This document shows, piece by piece, positions 22,434 through 31,319 of a DNA stretch of 53,854 nt. Both the position numbers and the translations under genes were made by a program. Numbering within the stretch: position 1 is the stretch's first letter; every line of letters begins with the position of its first letter. Below the pieces are notes generated by a model. It searched no databases, had not been told where the DNA came from, and saw nothing but the letters and a program-made list of their open reading frames with translations. Where the stretch lies: positions 1 to 53,854 of the forward strand of contig JALSRK010000044.1 of assembly GCA_026984795.1 (NCBI GenBank). Reading direction: 5' to 3'. Source of the stretch: Solibacteraceae bacterium (GTDB taxonomy: Bacteria > Acidobacteriota > Terriglobia > Bryobacterales > Bryobacteraceae).

Positions 22434-22495
22434 CGTCCCCGAAAGGACGGGACGCCTTGAAGCCCGGCAGCGCGCGGTCTGATCCGGCTGCCGGG
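22434..22495 (+). promoter_or_regulatory. Structured 5' leader, possible riboswitch-like element
   Basis: Two hairpins precede the gene at 22531. CGTCC (22434-22438) pairs with GGACG (22445-22449) around a CCGAAA loop. CCCGGCAGC (22463-22471) pairs perfectly with GCTGCCGGG (22487-22495). Between them is GGGACGCCTTGAAGCC, faintly like the GGACGCAAAGCC joint of GEMM (c-di-GMP-I) riboswitches. The match is partial, so only the structure, not the ligand class, is supported. Confidence 0.35.
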
Positions 22496-22530
22496 GGCTA
22501 CTGGGAGCGTGAGAAGGAGACATCTGGAAC

Positions 22531-22854
22531 ATGAAGAGAGTCATCCTGATTGTTTTTCTGCTATGTGCAAGCCTGGCGATCGCCGCTGAGCGGTTCAATG
22601 TGGTCTTCGTCTATCCGACCTATGTGGGCGAAACGCAACTCAAACCCGGCCAATGCCGCCTCACCCTCGAGGGCGATCAGGCGATATTCGAGCAAGGCAA
22701 GCACAGGCTCGAAGTCCCGGTGAAGGTGGAGACCGTCGAGAACAAGTACCGGCACACGACCGTTCGCTACCACATCGATGGCGACAAGTATATGGTCAGC
22801 GAGATCCGACTTGGAGGAACGAACCGGAAGCTCGTCTTCCAGACCTCTTCCTGA
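22531..22854 (+). CDS. Small secreted beta-rich protein
   Basis: A 107-aa protein with a clear signal peptide (MKRVILIVFLLCASLAIAAE). The mature part has LKPGQCRLTLEGDQAIF, VPVKVETVENKYRHTTV and EIRLGGTNRKLVF, a pattern I know from uncharacterised acidobacterial exported proteins. It is distantly reminiscent (an LxPGxYR segment) of the secreted proteins at 34293 and 38024. Function unknown. AAGGAG lies 12 nt before the ATG. It is monocistronic, with a structured leader before it and a GC-rich hairpin after it. Confidence 0.8.
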   Translation: MKRVILIVFLLCASLAIAAERFNVVFVYPTYVGETQLKPGQCRLTLEGDQAIFEQGKHRLEVPVKVETVENKYRHTTVRYHIDGDKYMVSEIRLGGTNRKLVFQTSS

Positions 22855-22871
22855 CACGGGGGAAACCCCGG

Positions 22872-22907
22872 GGGGCGGGCCGGCGGGGTCACCGAGCCGC
22901 CCGCCCC
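22872..22907 (+). terminator. GC-rich hairpin after the secreted-protein gene
   Basis: GGGGCGGGCCGGC pairs with GCCGCCCGCCCC with one bulged base, starting 18 nt after the stop. There is no T-run after it, so intrinsic termination is uncertain. Confidence 0.4.
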
Positions 22908-23003
22908 GCTCGATCGAGCCGCGTGGGACGGCGGCCTGATCGGTGCGCTCTCCGGACGCCGCTTGCCTGGGGTGGACCGGAAGCCCTTGCTAGACTGTGA
23001 AGA

Positions 23004-24194
23004 ATGCGCCGGTTCGTCGCTCTGGGCATCATCTCGGCGACCTTGTCCGGCGCCCTCGGCGCAGCCGAGCGCTATCTGATCCTGCCCTTCCACAACGCTT
23101 CGAGAGGAGCGAATCTCGACTGGATCGGAGAGGCGTTTGCCGAAACGGCCCGGGAAGCGCTGGCGGCGCACGGCGTGCCGGTGATCTCTCGGCAAGAGCG
23201 GGAGGAGACGGCTCACCGGTTGGCCCTGCCGTTGGACCACGAATTGCTGAAAGGTTCACTGATCCGCTTGGGTATGGAGGCAGGAGCGGATTGGATCGTT
23301 TTTGGACAGTTCGAGTTCACCCCCGCGCCCGCCTCGCCCGATCCGGCGCGGGGATCGATCCACGTCCGGGTGGAAAGTCTGGACTTGAAGCGGTTCCTGG
23401 CCGGGCCGGCACATGAGGACCAGGCGCCGATGCGGGAACTTTCCCCGCTGCTGGGACGGGTGGCGTGGAACCTGCTGCAGGACGCGGCGCCGGCGGCGGT
23501 CCCGGCGATGGAGGAGTTTCTCGGTACCTGTCGGCCGGTCCGTCTGGATGCCCTCGAAAACTACATCCGGGGTCTTCTGGCGCCGGACGCCGGACAGAGG
23601 CACCGCTTCTTCGCTCTGGCAGTGAATCTCGAGCCGAACTTCTCGCTGCCGTGCTTCGAGTTGGGGCGCATGCAATGGGAGGAGAACAACTACCAGGCCG
23701 CCACCCGTTGGTTCGAGCGGGTGCAGCCGGACTGTTCCAGGTATCTCGAGTCGAGGTTCCTGCTCGGCTTGTGCCGGTACCACGTGGGCGACTACGCCGC
23801 GGCGCGCAAGGCCTTCGAACAAGTAGGCAAGGCGGCTCCGGGAGCAGCCATCTTCAACAACATCGCCCTGGCTTGGTATCGGACGATGTCCCCCGGCGCG
23901 GTGGAAGCGATTCTCTGGGCCGTCGAGCGCGATCCGGAGGATCCGGACTTGCAGTTCAACGCCGGGTACCTGCTGTGGCGGGAAGGCAAGTTTGCGGAAG
24001 CCATTCCACACTTGAAAAAGGCGCTGCAGATCGATCCCGGGGATGCCGCCGCCCGGCGCCTGCTGCTACGATGCCAAGAAGGCGAGGGGCCGCGCCGCGG
24101 GGACCTGAGCCTGGAAGGCGCGGAACGTCTGAAGGAAGATTTTGAGGAGGTAGCCCCAGCGTTGGACCGGGCGGGCGGACGGAACCACCAGTGA
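23004..24194 (+). CDS. Exported TPR protein
   Basis: A 396-aa protein with a short signal peptide (RFVALGIISATLSGALGAAE). The N-terminal third resembles the FlgO/TolB-like fold used for locating lipid- or peptidoglycan-associated factors (YLILPFHNASRGANLDWIGEAFAE, then GADWIVFGQF). At least four tetratricopeptide-like repeats follow from ~190 (RFFALAVNLEPNFSLPCFELG, YAAARKAFEQVGKAAP, FAEAIPHLKKALQIDP). It probably scaffolds a periplasmic complex; partner unknown. It is 45 bp upstream of the PP2C gene. Confidence 0.82.
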   Translation: MRRFVALGIISATLSGALGAAERYLILPFHNASRGANLDWIGEAFAETAREALAAHGVPVISRQEREETAHRLALPLDHELLKGSLIRLGMEAGADWIVFGQFEFTPAPASPDPARGSIHVRVESLDLKRFLAGPAHEDQAPMRELSPLLGRVAWNLLQDAAPAAVPAMEEFLGTCRPVRLDALENYIRGLLAPDAGQRHRFFALAVNLEPNFSLPCFELGRMQWEENNYQAATRWFERVQPDCSRYLESRFLLGLCRYHVGDYAAARKAFEQVGKAAPGAAIFNNIALAWYRTMSPGAVEAILWAVERDPEDPDLQFNAGYLLWREGKFAEAIPHLKKALQIDPGDAAARRLLLRCQEGEGPRRGDLSLEGAERLKEDFEEVAPALDRAGGRNHQ

Positions 24195-24227
24195 ACGGCC
24201 GCTTGTGTACTCCGGCGCGACGGCGGC

Positions 24228-24240
24228 TATAATAAGCCGA
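24228..24240 (+). promoter_or_regulatory. Possible -10 box giving a leaderless PP2C transcript
   Basis: A perfect TATAAT (24228-24233) ends 6 nt before the ATG at 24240, so transcription would start at about the A of the start codon. A TTGTGT at 24203-24208 is a possible -35 with a 19-bp spacer. No ribosome-binding site is visible, consistent with a leaderless message. Confidence 0.45.
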
Positions 24241-24953
24241 TGCTGGAAGCCTACGGGCTCACCGATCCAGGTTGTGTCCGCGGGAACAACGAGGACTACT
24301 TTTTGATCGATGCCGACGCCGGCCTCTACATCGTCGCCGACGGCATGGGAGGCCAGCAGGCCGGCGAGTACGCGTCGCAGACGGCCGTCCAGGCAGTCGC
24401 GGAAACCGTCCGCAATGCCGCGGCCCCGAACGCCGACGTGCTGCTGTCGGCGTTCCTCGAAGCCGATTCGCGGGTGAAGGAGCTGGCCCGTTCGGACCCG
24501 GCCTTCCAGGGCATGGGGACCACGCTGGTGGCCGTGCTCGACTGCGGCCGGCAACAGGTGGTCGCCAGTGTCGGAGACAGCCGTTGTTACCTTTGGACCG
24601 ACGGTATCCTGGGACCCATCACGGTAGACCAGTCCTGGCGCCAGGAGGTCGGTTCCACGATTGGGCTCACCGAGCGCGAACTGCGCAAACACCCCTTCCG
24701 GAACGTCCTGACGGCGGCGATCGGGGCCAATCAGCCGCTGAGGACCTTCTCCCGTACCATTTCACTGCGGCCGGGGCAGGAGCTCCTGCTGGCCACCGAC
24801 GGCCTCCACGGCGTCCTCAGCGATGAAACGATCGCCGAGGTATTGATTCGTGAGAGAACTCTGGAGGCCAAATGCCACTCTCTTATCGAAGCCGCCTGTA
24901 AAGCGGGCGCGCCGGACAACGTGACGGTCGTCATGGTCCGGCCGGCAAGCTGA
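24240..24953 (+). CDS. PP2C-family serine/threonine phosphatase
   Basis: A 237-aa PPM phosphatase. The metal-binding signatures are complete: VRGNNEDYF at ~13, VADGMGGQQAGEYAS at ~36, a central GTTLVAVLDC, VGDSRCYLW, and the C-terminal GAPDNVTVVMV. It is a soluble Mn2+/Mg2+ enzyme of the PrpC/Stp type that reverses Hanks-type kinase phosphorylation. No Ser/Thr kinase gene is adjacent, which is unusual for bacterial stp genes. Confidence 0.93.
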   Translation: MLEAYGLTDPGCVRGNNEDYFLIDADAGLYIVADGMGGQQAGEYASQTAVQAVAETVRNAAAPNADVLLSAFLEADSRVKELARSDPAFQGMGTTLVAVLDCGRQQVVASVGDSRCYLWTDGILGPITVDQSWRQEVGSTIGLTERELRKHPFRNVLTAAIGANQPLRTFSRTISLRPGQELLLATDGLHGVLSDETIAEVLIRERTLEAKCHSLIEAACKAGAPDNVTVVMVRPAS

Positions 24954-25035
24954 AGGCGGCCGCGCCCGGATCAGTCGCGCTGTCTGGAATCCCCAGTGCG
25001 CCGGCGATCGGGCGGCGCGGCGGAGAGTGGAAGCG

Positions 25036-25698
25036 ATGCGTGCGGCCCTCGGATTGGGAATCGTGCTGATTTTCGGAGCCCTGGCGCCCTCCGGGCTCGG
25101 CGGCCGGCAGGGGCCGGGGACGGCTCCGCAGGGACCGGACGTGATCGAGATCCGGGTATTGTCGGGGGCGGGTGCGGTGGAGCGCGCGGGGACACGGTCC
25201 GGCCGGGCGTTCATCGTGCAGATCGTAGACGGCGCGGGCAGGCCGGTGGCCGGGGCGGCGGTGAGTTTCCTGATGCCGGCCGAAGGCCCGGCGGGGGTCT
25301 TCGCCAACGGCATGTCCACCGAGGTGCTGATTACCGGCAAAGACGGCAAGGCCACGCTGCGCGGGATCCGGTGGGGCCGTGAACCTGGTGAAGTAGCGCT
25401 GCGGATCGCCGCGCTGAAGGGCCGTGCCCGGGCGGGCACGATAGTGACGTTGCATCTGGAGCGCCGGCCGCAGCGCCTGCAAACCGGCCCCGCCTCCGGC
25501 AAGGCGTATTCGGTTTCGAAACCTCGAAAGAGGTGGCTCCTGATCGGCGCCATTGCAGCCGGGGCGGCAGCCGGGGGCCTCGTGTTGGGACTTGCCGGCG
25601 GCGGCGCGCCGGCGGCGGAAACGGCAAGAGCCCCGGCGGCGGTGAAAAGCCCGGGAGTCCAGGTGGGCGTTCCGGCCATCACGATCGAAAAACCATGA
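25036..25698 (+). CDS. Exported Ig-like protein with C-terminal membrane anchor
   Basis: A 220-aa protein from ATG 25036 (GGAG 10 nt upstream). A signal peptide is followed by a Big_1/Ig-like fold (RAFIVQIVDGAGRPVAGAAVSFLMP, TGKDGKATLRGIRWGREPGEVALRI). A basic stretch KPRKRW precedes a glycine/alanine membrane helix (~168-190), and a short tail follows. This is a surface or periplasmic beta-sandwich anchored at its C-terminus. Its stop overlaps the next ATG (ATGA, 25695-25698). Confidence 0.75.
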   Translation: MRAALGLGIVLIFGALAPSGLGGRQGPGTAPQGPDVIEIRVLSGAGAVERAGTRSGRAFIVQIVDGAGRPVAGAAVSFLMPAEGPAGVFANGMSTEVLITGKDGKATLRGIRWGREPGEVALRIAALKGRARAGTIVTLHLERRPQRLQTGPASGKAYSVSKPRKRWLLIGAIAAGAAAGGLVLGLAGGGAPAAETARAPAAVKSPGVQVGVPAITIEKP

Positions 25699-26474
25699 GA
25701 GCCTGCTATTGGACGGCGGTAGCGGCGTTGGCGGCGCTGGCCGGACCGGTTCTCGCCGAACCTGGAGTGGCTCTGCCTCGCGTCGCCTATGTGAAAGACC
25801 CAGCGGGACGGCTGAGACCGCTCCACGGCGTTGCCGGGACGTTCCTTCTCGGCGCCCCCGCCCTCAGCGGCGTGCGCGCGTTCTCGGCCTGGGGCGAGGA
25901 AGCGGCGGCGGTTGTCGATTCCCGCGTCCTGTTTTTCCGGAACGGCCGCCCGGTCCGGGAACTGCCGGCTCCCGGCGGGCGTGCCGTGCTCGGCCTGGAC
26001 CAACAAGGTGAACCAGCGGCAGTGGTGTTCCCGGAGGCCGCGTCGGCGGCGTTCCGGACGCGGGAGGGATGGAAGTCGCTTCCAGTGAGGCTGCCGGAAG
26101 GAACGATCCTGGCGGCGGCGACGGAGGCGCGGGGAGCGGTGCTGGTACTGGCCGTCCGCCGCCCCGGGGGTCTGTGGGTCATTCATCAGCTCGCCGGACG
26201 CGGGCTTCTGCTGCGGCAGGAGTGGGTGGCCCCAAACGTTTCCGCCGCCTGTCTGCTGCCCGGGCGGACGCTTCTTTACGCGGTGGAGGACCGGTTGGTG
26301 GCGCAAGGGCCCTCAGGCGAGCGCGCGACCGTGCCCGCCGGTGGCGAGGTGAAGACGCTGGAGCCAGCGGGCCGGGGGTGGATCCAGATTCATTTTGCCG
26401 ACGGCCGCAGCCGGATCGCCCGCATAGGCGCGGACGATATCCAGGTTTTCCACATCCCGGAGGCGGCGCGATGA
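25695..26474 (+). CDS. Exported protein of unknown function
   Basis: A 259-aa protein with a signal peptide (YWTAVAALAALAGPVLAEP). The rest is a series of short beta-strand pairs (AFSAWGEEAAAVVDSRVLFFRNGRPV, RAVLGLDQQGEPAAVVFPE), suggesting a propeller-like fold, but no named domain is recognised. It is linked by four-base overlaps to the genes on both sides, so the three products probably work together at the cell surface. Confidence 0.75.
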   Translation: MRACYWTAVAALAALAGPVLAEPGVALPRVAYVKDPAGRLRPLHGVAGTFLLGAPALSGVRAFSAWGEEAAAVVDSRVLFFRNGRPVRELPAPGGRAVLGLDQQGEPAAVVFPEAASAAFRTREGWKSLPVRLPEGTILAAATEARGAVLVLAVRRPGGLWVIHQLAGRGLLLRQEWVAPNVSAACLLPGRTLLYAVEDRLVAQGPSGERATVPAGGEVKTLEPAGRGWIQIHFADGRSRIARIGADDIQVFHIPEAAR

Positions 26475-27856
26475 GGTGGATCCCGGTCGCCGCCGCTTGG
26501 CTGTTCACCGCCACCGCCTGGTCGCAGCTACAGCTCTACCGTATACCGGGAATGGGGCTGGAGGAACCGGCGGGTGAGGTGTTGGACTTTGGGCAAGTCC
26601 CCGCCGGCGACCACCGCGACATCCGGCTCCGCATCCGCAACATCGGCCAGGAGACGGTCGTACTCACGCGATTTCAGATCAATAACGTAGGCAAACAATG
26701 GTTCCAGTTGCGGAACCACCCGTCGATCCCATACGCCGTGGCTCCGGGGACCAACGTGGACTTCCGAGTGCGGTTCCAGCCGCCTGAGTTCGGCTCCTTC
26801 AGCGCGACGCTCCTCATCAACGACCTCGCCGTAATGCTGTTCGGTTCCTCGCCGCCGACGGTGGAGCTGCTCGTCGAAGAAGATGGAGCCTTCCGCCGGG
26901 TAACGGCGGGGGAGGTGGTGACGCTCGGCCGGGTGGAACAGGGGCGCACGCTCCGCCGCCGATTCCGGCTCCGGAATCCAGCGCTCCGGACGTTACGGGT
27001 GGAGCAGATCGCCTTGGAGACGGGTTTCTTCCGCCTGGAGGGCCTGCCGCCGCTCCCGCTGGCGTTCGAGCCGGGCGCGGAGTACGGCTTCGACGTCGTT
27101 TACGAGCCGCTCGAGGCGGGCATCCACCAGGCGGCGCTGTCGGTGGACGGGCGGCAGTTCGTCGTCGAAGGGGTAGCCTACCTGCCGCCGTTTCCGGACC
27201 TGGAGATCCGCCTCGAACCACAGACGCTCGAGAGCGGGCAACAAGCCACCATTTCGCTGCGGCTCGCGGAACCGGCGCCGGCCGACGCCCAGGGCTCGAT
27301 CGAGCTGGAGTTCGTACCCGCCGTCGAAGGGGCTTTCGACGATCCGGCCGTCGGGTTTCTTGCCGGCGAGGGCCGCCGGTTGGCGATATCGGTGAAGAAA
27401 GGCGCCCGCGACATCCGGATCGAAGGCGTCCCCGAAGCCGTCTTCCAGACCGGCACCACCGCGGGAGCGATCCAGTTCCGGGCGGAGATCGGCGGCAAGA
27501 CCGCGACCGCAGGGGCGACGCTGCCACCCGAACCAGTGGCGATCGACTCGGCCTCCTGGCAGCCGACGGCGACGGGGCTCGAGCTGCGTTTGAACGGTTT
27601 CGACAACACGTTGTCCACCTCGTCGGTGAGCTTCCGCTTCTACGACGCCGGCGGCCGGCCGTTGACCGAAGAGCCCATCCAGAGCGACGTCGCCGCTATC
27701 TTTCACGACTACTTCGCCACCAGCTACGCCGGAGGGCTCTTTTCGCTGAAGGCGGCATTCCCGGTGGCGGGCGACGTGTCGCTGCTCGGCGCCGTCGAGG
27801 TCCGGTTCGAGAACCAGGCCGGTCCCTCGAAGGCGTTACGGGTGGAACTCCGATGA
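26471..27856 (+). CDS. Exported ASH/choice-of-anchor-D-type protein
   Basis: A 461-aa protein with a signal peptide ending near TAWSQ. The first 130 residues are an ASPM-SPD-2-Hydin-like immunoglobulin domain (LDFGQVPAGDHRDIRLRIRNIGQETVVL, VDFRVRFQPPEFGSFSATLLIND). A second copy follows at ~145-240 (VTLGRVEQGRTLRRRFRLRNPALR), and then two further beta-sandwich regions. Such repeats are common in acidobacterial surface proteins. It is the last gene of a three-gene coupled operon (start overlaps the previous stop, 26471-26474). Confidence 0.8.
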   Translation: MRWIPVAAAWLFTATAWSQLQLYRIPGMGLEEPAGEVLDFGQVPAGDHRDIRLRIRNIGQETVVLTRFQINNVGKQWFQLRNHPSIPYAVAPGTNVDFRVRFQPPEFGSFSATLLINDLAVMLFGSSPPTVELLVEEDGAFRRVTAGEVVTLGRVEQGRTLRRRFRLRNPALRTLRVEQIALETGFFRLEGLPPLPLAFEPGAEYGFDVVYEPLEAGIHQAALSVDGRQFVVEGVAYLPPFPDLEIRLEPQTLESGQQATISLRLAEPAPADAQGSIELEFVPAVEGAFDDPAVGFLAGEGRRLAISVKKGARDIRIEGVPEAVFQTGTTAGAIQFRAEIGGKTATAGATLPPEPVAIDSASWQPTATGLELRLNGFDNTLSTSSVSFRFYDAGGRPLTEEPIQSDVAAIFHDYFATSYAGGLFSLKAAFPVAGDVSLLGAVEVRFENQAGPSKALRVELR

Positions 27857-27954
27857 ATCTCCCGCCCCTCGCCTGACCCGCAGGGCGACGCCCGGTGGCG
27901 GGCCGCAGACCTCCCGGCCGGCGGCCCGCCACCCCGCCTCCCGCCGGTGGTCTA

Positions 27955-28755
27955 ATGAGTTACATGACGCCGGTGGCCCTGACCATCGCCGGCTCGGATC
28001 CCAGCGGGGGCGCGGGAATCCAGGCCGATCTGAAGACCTTCCACCAGTTTGGGGTCTACGGGGAGGCGGTGATCACCCTGCTGACCGTACAGAACACGCA
28101 GCGCGTGGACCGGGTCGTCTGCATCGACGCCGAGCTGGTGGCCGAACAGATCCGGGCGGTGATCGAAGACATCCCGCCCGGCGCCGCCAAGACCGGCGCC
28201 CTGGGCAACGCCGCCATCGTGCGGGCGGTAGCGAAGACGCTGCGGGGCTGCACGTTTCCGGTGGTGGTGGATCCGGTGATGATCAGTAAGCACGGCTCCC
28301 GGCTGATCTCCCGCGGGGCCGAGGACGTCCTCGAGCGGGAGCTGTTTCCCGCGGCGGCGCTCATCACGCCGAACATTGCCGAGGCCGAGGTCCTCTCAGG
28401 GTTGCGCGTGGGCGGCCGGCCAGCGATGCGGGAGGCGGCGCGAGTGATCGGGGACGGCAGCGGCGCCGCGGTGCTGGTCAAAGGGGGGCATTCGCCCGGC
28501 GACGCCACCGACATCCTTTACTGGCGGGGCGATTTCTACGAATACCCGGCCGAGCGGATCGAGACGCCCCACACCCACGGCACGGGCTGCACCTATTCGG
28601 CGGCCATCACCGCGTCGCTGGCGGCCGGGTTTTCCCTTCCCGACGCCGTGGCGCGGGCGAAGCGGTTCATCGCCCGGGCCATCGCCACGAATCCAGGACT
28701 GGGGTGCGGCGCCGGACCGGTGAACCATCACGCCGCGGTGGAGGACGGCGTATGA
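27955..28755 (+). CDS. thiD: Hydroxymethylpyrimidine (phosphate) kinase ThiD
   Basis: A 266-aa ribokinase-family enzyme that phosphorylates HMP and HMP-P for thiamine synthesis. The family motif [22 protein letters not shown] begins at ~8. [39 protein letters not shown] and the catalytic-Asp region [16 protein letters not shown] are all present. I start at ATG 27955; ATG 27964 is possible. The stop overlaps the ATG of the haem lipoprotein gene (ATGA, 28752-28755), an unexpected partner for a thiamine gene. No TPP riboswitch is seen upstream. Confidence 0.95.
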   Translation: MSYMTPVALTIAGSDPSGGAGIQADLKTFHQFGVYGEAVITLLTVQNTQRVDRVVCIDAELVAEQIRAVIEDIPPGAAKTGALGNAAIVRAVAKTLRGCTFPVVVDPVMISKHGSRLISRGAEDVLERELFPAAALITPNIAEAEVLSGLRVGGRPAMREAARVIGDGSGAAVLVKGGHSPGDATDILYWRGDFYEYPAERIETPHTHGTGCTYSAAITASLAAGFSLPDAVARAKRFIARAIATNPGLGCGAGPVNHHAAVEDGV

Positions 28756-31025
28756 GGGCATGGCGGGCCGGCGCGCTCGCCGGCCTGGTTCTGCTGGCGG
28801 CCTGCGCCCGGAGGGAATATCCCCGCCGCGAGCCGGCCCCGGGGGCCGCGGGCATCGCCTTCGCACCCAACGAGACCTGCCGCGAGTGCCACGCCAAAGA
28901 ATACGAGGAGTGGCTGGGCTCCGATCACCAGCTCTCGATGCAGCCGGCCACGCCGGAGAGCGTACTGGGAGACTTCAACGACGCCGCGGTGGAGTTCGAT
29001 GGGCTGAAGGCGCGCTTCTTCCGCAAAGCCGGCCGCTACTTCGTGCACACCGAAGGGCCGGACGGCCGATACCGCGACTTCGAGATCCGCTACACGTTCG
29101 GCGTGCGTCCCCTGCAGCAATATCTGGTGCCGTTTCCCGGCGGGCGCCTTCAGTGCCTCACCATCGCCTGGGACACGAAGCGGAGGCGGTGGTTTTCGTT
29201 ATATCCGGGTGAGCGCTACCCGGCGGGAGATCCGCTGCACTGGACCGGCTGGTCCCAGCGCTGGAACCTCATGTGCGCCGAGTGCCATTCCACGAACTTG
29301 CGCAAAGCTTACGACCCCGGCAGCGACACCTACCGGACCGCCTGGGACGAGATCGACGTCTCCTGCCAGGCTTGCCACGGGCCGGGAGAGCGGCACGTCG
29401 AGTGGGCGCGCCGGTGGCCCGAGGGCTACAAGCCCAGGCGTGAAGAGCTGGGGCTGGTGGTCGATTTCGCCGCCAACGATTCCCGCTACCAGGTGGACCA
29501 GTGCGCCCGCTGCCACTCGCGCCGCCACCAGGTGAGCCCCGAGGACGCCCACGGGCGGCCTTTCATGGACGATTTCCAGATCGCCACCTTGCGGGAAGGG
29601 CTCTACTACGCCGATGGCCAGATCCTCCAAGAGGTCTACGTCTACGGCTCCTTCCTGCAGAGCAAGATGTACCGGCGCGGGGTGCGGTGCACGGACTGCC
29701 ACAATCCCCACAGCCTGGAGTTCCGCCGTCCGGGCAATGCGCTGTGCACCGAGTGCCACCAGCCGGAGCCGCCGGAGCGGTTCCCGACTTTGCAGCGCAA
29801 GGACTACGACGATCCCTCGCACCACCATCATCCCGCGCGGAGCGAAGGGGCGCGCTGCGTCGCCTGCCACATGCCCGAGCGGACTTACATGGTGGTGGAT
29901 CCCCGCCGCGACCACGGTTTCCGGATTCCCCGGCCGGACCTGACCCTGAAGCTGGGCGTACCGAACACTTGCAACGCCTGCCACGACGATCAGACCCCCG
30001 AGTGGGCGGCGGAGTGGGTGCGGAAATGGTACGGGAAAAAGGCCACGCCGTGGCACTGGGCCGAAGTGATCGCGGCGGGCCGGAGGGGTGAGGAAGGGGC
30101 CGCCGAACGGCTGGCCGCTCTGGCGCAGGACCGAAACCAGCCCGGCATCGTGCGGGCCACGGCAGCGGAGCTGCTGCGCGGCTACGGAGAGCCGGGCATC
30201 CGTGTGGTGCTCGAGCTGCTCGGAGACGAGGACCCGCTGGTCCGGGCGGTGGCCGTCGGCGGCCTGGAGGCGTACGAGCCGGCGCTGCGGCTGGACGCGG
30301 TGGCGCCGCTGCTCACCGACGAGATCCGGGCTGTCCGGCAAGAGGCGGCCCGGGTGCTGGCTCCGGTCCCGCAGGCGATGATGAGCGCCGCCCAGCGGCG
30401 GGCCTTCGAAGCGGCGCTGGCCGAGTACCGCGAAACGCAGCGGGCCAACCTGGATACGCCCGGGGCCCGGCTGAACCTGGGGCTCCTGGCCGCCGCCCGA
30501 GGCGAGGCCGAAGAAGCGATCGAGTGGTACCGGAAGGCGATCGAGCTGGACCCGATGTTCCTGCCGGCCCAGCTCAACCTGGCCACGCTCTACAACCAGC
30601 TCGGGCGGAACCAAGAGGCCGAGCAGGTCCTGCGCGAGGCGATCCGGCACACGCCCGAGGACGGCGAGCTGCGCTACTCGCTGGGGCTGCTGCTGGCCGA
30701 GGAGAACCGGCTGGGGGAGGCGGCTCGCAGCCTGGGAGAAGCGGCGAAGCTGCTGCCGGGGCGGGCCCGCATCCGTTACAACTACGGCCTGGCGCTGCAG
30801 CACCTCGGAAGGACGGGCGAGGCCGAGCGGGAACTGCTCCGGGCGCACGAAACCGATCCCCGGGATCCGGACATCGTCCACGCGCTGGTGATCCTCTACC
30901 TGCAGCAGCGGCGGCTGGAAGAGGCGGAGGTCTACGCGGTGAAGCTCGTGGGGCTGTTGCCGAACCAGGGCGGGCCCCGCGAGCTGCTCCAGCAGATCGA
31001 AGCGGAGCTGGCGCGCCGGCGCTGA
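28752..31025 (+). CDS. Octahaem cytochrome c lipoprotein with HEAT and TPR domains
   Basis: A 757-aa exported lipoprotein (lipobox LLAAC, Cys18). The N-terminal ~420 residues carry eight CxxCH haem sites in order: CRECH (43-47), CAECH, CQACH, CARCH, CTDCH, CTECH, CVACH and CNACH. This is the cytochrome c554/c3-like multihaem type common in Acidobacteria and Planctomycetes. HEAT-like repeats (LLRGYGEPGIRVVLELLGDEDPLVRAVAVGG) and then at least four TPRs (AEEAIEWYRKAIELDPMFLPAQLNLATLYNQLGR) follow. It may bridge periplasmic electron transfer and protein assembly. Maturation would require the Ccm proteins encoded near 38.7-41.5 kb. Ends 3 bp from the convergent gene. Confidence 0.9.
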   Translation: MRAWRAGALAGLVLLAACARREYPRREPAPGAAGIAFAPNETCRECHAKEYEEWLGSDHQLSMQPATPESVLGDFNDAAVEFDGLKARFFRKAGRYFVHTEGPDGRYRDFEIRYTFGVRPLQQYLVPFPGGRLQCLTIAWDTKRRRWFSLYPGERYPAGDPLHWTGWSQRWNLMCAECHSTNLRKAYDPGSDTYRTAWDEIDVSCQACHGPGERHVEWARRWPEGYKPRREELGLVVDFAANDSRYQVDQCARCHSRRHQVSPEDAHGRPFMDDFQIATLREGLYYADGQILQEVYVYGSFLQSKMYRRGVRCTDCHNPHSLEFRRPGNALCTECHQPEPPERFPTLQRKDYDDPSHHHHPARSEGARCVACHMPERTYMVVDPRRDHGFRIPRPDLTLKLGVPNTCNACHDDQTPEWAAEWVRKWYGKKATPWHWAEVIAAGRRGEEGAAERLAALAQDRNQPGIVRATAAELLRGYGEPGIRVVLELLGDEDPLVRAVAVGGLEAYEPALRLDAVAPLLTDEIRAVRQEAARVLAPVPQAMMSAAQRRAFEAALAEYRETQRANLDTPGARLNLGLLAAARGEAEEAIEWYRKAIELDPMFLPAQLNLATLYNQLGRNQEAEQVLREAIRHTPEDGELRYSLGLLLAEENRLGEAARSLGEAAKLLPGRARIRYNYGLALQHLGRTGEAERELLRAHETDPRDPDIVHALVILYLQQRRLEEAEVYAVKLVGLLPNQGGPRELLQQIEAELARRR

Positions 31026-31028
31026 GGC

Positions 31029-31319
31029 TCAAAGCGCCTTCCGCAGTTTCACCAGCAGCTTGCTGAACTTGTCGTCGTTGGCTTCGACCTCGATGCGGGT
31101 GACGCCATCTTCGGTCCAGGCGGCGACTTCGATCTCGGAATCGTGGAAGACGCCCCCTTCGCTGCGGCCGGTGGCAACCACCGTGCCGTCGCGCTCCTCG
31201 ACGATCTCGAAAACGGTGAGGTGGGCGTCCTTAGGCTTGTTGCGTTTGATGACCTCCAGCGCCTTCTTGGCCACGGTCATCGGCTTGGCGGAGGTGGAAT
31301 AGAACTCATGCGCGCTCAT
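31029..31319 (-). CDS. Small uncharacterised protein
   Basis: A 96-aa soluble protein from ATG 31319 (GGAGAG 5 nt upstream; an in-frame start at 31346 has no ribosome site). Helix then beta-strand pattern: EFYSTSAKPMTVAKKALEVIKR, HLTVFEIVEERDGTVVATGRSEGG, EIEVAAWTEDGVTRIEVEAND. No known family recognised and no cysteines. It converges with the octahaem gene; the stops are 3 bp apart, so transcription of each must stop inside the other. Confidence 0.7.
   Translation of the reverse strand: MSAHEFYSTSAKPMTVAKKALEVIKRNKPKDAHLTVFEIVEERDGTVVATGRSEGGVFHDSEIEVAAWTEDGVTRIEVEANDDKFSKLLVKLRKAL

Noticed and set aside
29199-30881. A 560-codon minus-strand open frame
   Set aside because: Antisense to the octahaem cytochrome; eight CxxCH sites establish the plus-strand gene.
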